Source: Acidobacteriota bacterium
GTDB taxonomy: Bacteria; Acidobacteriota; Terriglobia; Terriglobales; Acidobacteriaceae
Assembly: GCA_019510535.1 (NCBI GenBank)
Contig: JAEKKE010000056.1
Span: 1 to 6,305, forward strand
Direction of reading: 5' to 3'
DNA length: 6,305 nucleotides
Shown here: positions 6,101 to 6,305 of the stretch, piece after piece
Numbering within the stretch: position 1 is the first letter of the stretch
Layout of the letters: each line of letters opens with the position of its first letter
Notes under the pieces: model-generated
What the model saw: the letters and a program-made list of their open reading frames with translations, nothing else
Database searches by the model: none
What the model was told of the DNA's origin: nothing
Made by a program: the position numbers and the translations under genes

Positions 6101-6305
6101 TGGTGGATTCGATGTGCTGAATGTTGTCGACCAGAGTGGTCAACGCCTTTTCATACGGCGTCGTGAGACGACCTTCGATCTCTTCAGGATTCAGACCGGT
6201 ATAGGTCCAGGCGACGGAGATTACGGGAATATTGATATTCGGGAAGATGTCCGTCGGCGTGCGCAGGATCATCACCGGGCTGAGCAGCAGAATCAGCAGC
6301 GCCAG
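3156..6305 (-). CDS. RND efflux pump, inner-membrane permease (AcrB-like, HAE type), 5' end missing
   Basis: The proton-driven transporter of the system. Seen: 1049 codons, open to the right edge. The first visible residues, LALLILLLSPVMIL, are most of transmembrane helix 1, so the GTG at 6275 is internal and the real start lies perhaps 15-20 codons outside. Numbered from the first visible codon, helices fall at about 1-14, 321-338, 343-364, 371-391, 417-436, 444-474, 520-539, 869-890, 897-918, 924-948, 974-994 and 1003-1028, with two large periplasmic loops at about 15-320 and 540-868: the RND plan. Helix 4 has VDDATVTIENIER, with Asp385-Asp386 matching the AcrB proton pair 407/408. The metal-type pumps have Asp-Gly here. 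The RFRPVMMT segment of helix 11 keeps the Arg and Thr positions. The AcrB Lys940 position is Ala, within GVATANSILVV. It heads the visible operon; promoter and regulator are outside. Substrate unknown. Confidence 0.96.
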   Translation of the reverse strand: MALLILLLSPVMILRTPTDIFPNINIPVISVAWTYTGLNPEEIEGRLTTPYEKALTTLVDNIQHIESTSYNGGAVIKIFLQPGASLDTANAQVTAGSQYLLRQLPAGILPPQVINFSASSVPILQLGISGEGLSEQVLNDNSTNVIRTQLVTTPGAVIPLPFGGKQRQINIAMDQAAMQSKGIAPGEMLAALAQQNVVTPAGTIKIGTKEYDVIPNGAPRSVEEIAALPIKQVNGTTIYLRDIATVSDGFQVQSNVVRQDGHRGVLISVLKSGDASTLDVVSGTKKLLPRVQTLVPPELKITPLSDQSIFVRGAVQGVIREAVIAAALTGLMILLFLGSWRSTLIIAVSIPLSILTSVIILGLLGETINTMTLGGLALAVGILVDDATVTIENIERFLEEGQGLHESIIEGAAQISVPALVSTLCICIVFLPMFFLSGVSRYLFVPLAEAVVFAMLASYVLSRTLVPTLAMYLLKAKSHHGPTATRNPLVLFQRAFERGFEWVRNAYHGLLETFVAHRKIFIPSFLGVCLLMFLLIPFLGQDFFPSTDSGQFILHVRAATGTRIEDMARLTDQVEDHIRQEIPPNEVGNILDNIGLPYSQINTQHLTNGTIGPYDGDVMVSLKEDHHSTDRYIAHLRRDLPKLFPGTTFYFLPADITTQILNFGLPAPIDIQFEGSDVKQSHELASQLMEELRKDVPGLTDLRIQQPFDYPTLKVNVDRTKALQGGYTSTDVATSLRNTLSGSFQVNPQFFLNWKTGNQYPLVAQTPQYNMDTLAAMQNIPLNRGSLGNAAGRQQETLNNVATIERGTEMGTMSHYNIRRVIDIYGSVQGRDLGAVSRDIERILDQHRKSLPRGTYVTLRGQVETMKTSYIGLLGGLAFSIVLVYMLIVVNFQSWVDPFIIITALPAALAGIVLFLFITATRLSVPALMGAIMCMGVATANSILVVSFAKLRYEDHGDAIRAAVEAGFTRFRPVMMTALAMIIGMVPMALGLGDGGEQNAPLGRAVIGGLMCATVATLVFVPTVFALIHGRKPKPTNVPATESAEALPA

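Noticed and set aside
6273..6275. GTG at 6275 as the start of the pump
   Set aside because: The frame continues open to the window edge and encodes the hydrophobic first helix before this codon, so the start must be further upstream, outside the window.
3156..6305. Heavy-metal (CzcA/CusA-type) assignment for the pump
   Set aside because: Helix 4 has Asp-Asp rather than the Asp-Gly typical of metal pumps, and the adaptor shows no metal-binding His/Met clusters.

Overview
The window holds most of a three-gene tripartite RND efflux operon on the minus strand, followed by the 5' end of an exported protein gene on the same strand. Read in the direction of transcription (right to left) the order is: RND inner-membrane pump (positions 6305 to 3156, start codon beyond the right edge), periplasmic adaptor (3141 to 1939), outer-membrane channel lipoprotein (1942 to 506), a 324-base intergenic stretch, and the first 60 codons of a gene with a clear signal peptide (181 to 1, running off the left edge). 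The three efflux genes are tightly packed: 14 bases lie between pump and adaptor, and adaptor and channel share a 4-base GTGA overlap. They are therefore almost certainly co-transcribed. No plus-strand gene is supported; the long plus-strand open frames lie antisense to these genes.

The products should form one envelope-spanning machine. The pump binds substrate in its periplasmic and transmembrane domains and is driven by protons. The adaptor is anchored by one N-terminal helix and bridges the periplasm. The lipid-anchored TolC-like trimer forms the exit duct. The pump carries the Asp-Asp pair of the hydrophobe/amphiphile (drug) type rather than the Asp-Gly of the metal type, so a drug, dye, detergent or metabolite substrate is more likely than a metal ion. 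The substrate itself cannot be read from sequence. No regulator or promoter for the operon is inside the window.

The intergenic region (182 to 505) is the most structured part of the window. Just after the channel gene come two compact perfect hairpins, the second followed by a T-run on the minus strand: a convincing intrinsic terminator. Then comes an approximately 190-base composite element with two divergent 40-48 base inverted arms (261-304 and 405-452) around another hairpin. Next to the exported-protein gene are two abutting perfect dyads (205-247).

The organism is a GC-rich (about 60% by eye) Gram-negative bacterium. The intergenic repeat, the pump subtype and the style of the proteins resemble Acidobacteriota of the class Terriglobia (Granulicella/Edaphobacter/Terriglobus-like). 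This is a judgement from memory, not a database result. I found no undescribed multi-gene system; the coding content is a standard efflux operon. The items most worth checking are the repeat element, the missing transmembrane-10 lysine in the pump, and the truncated exported protein.
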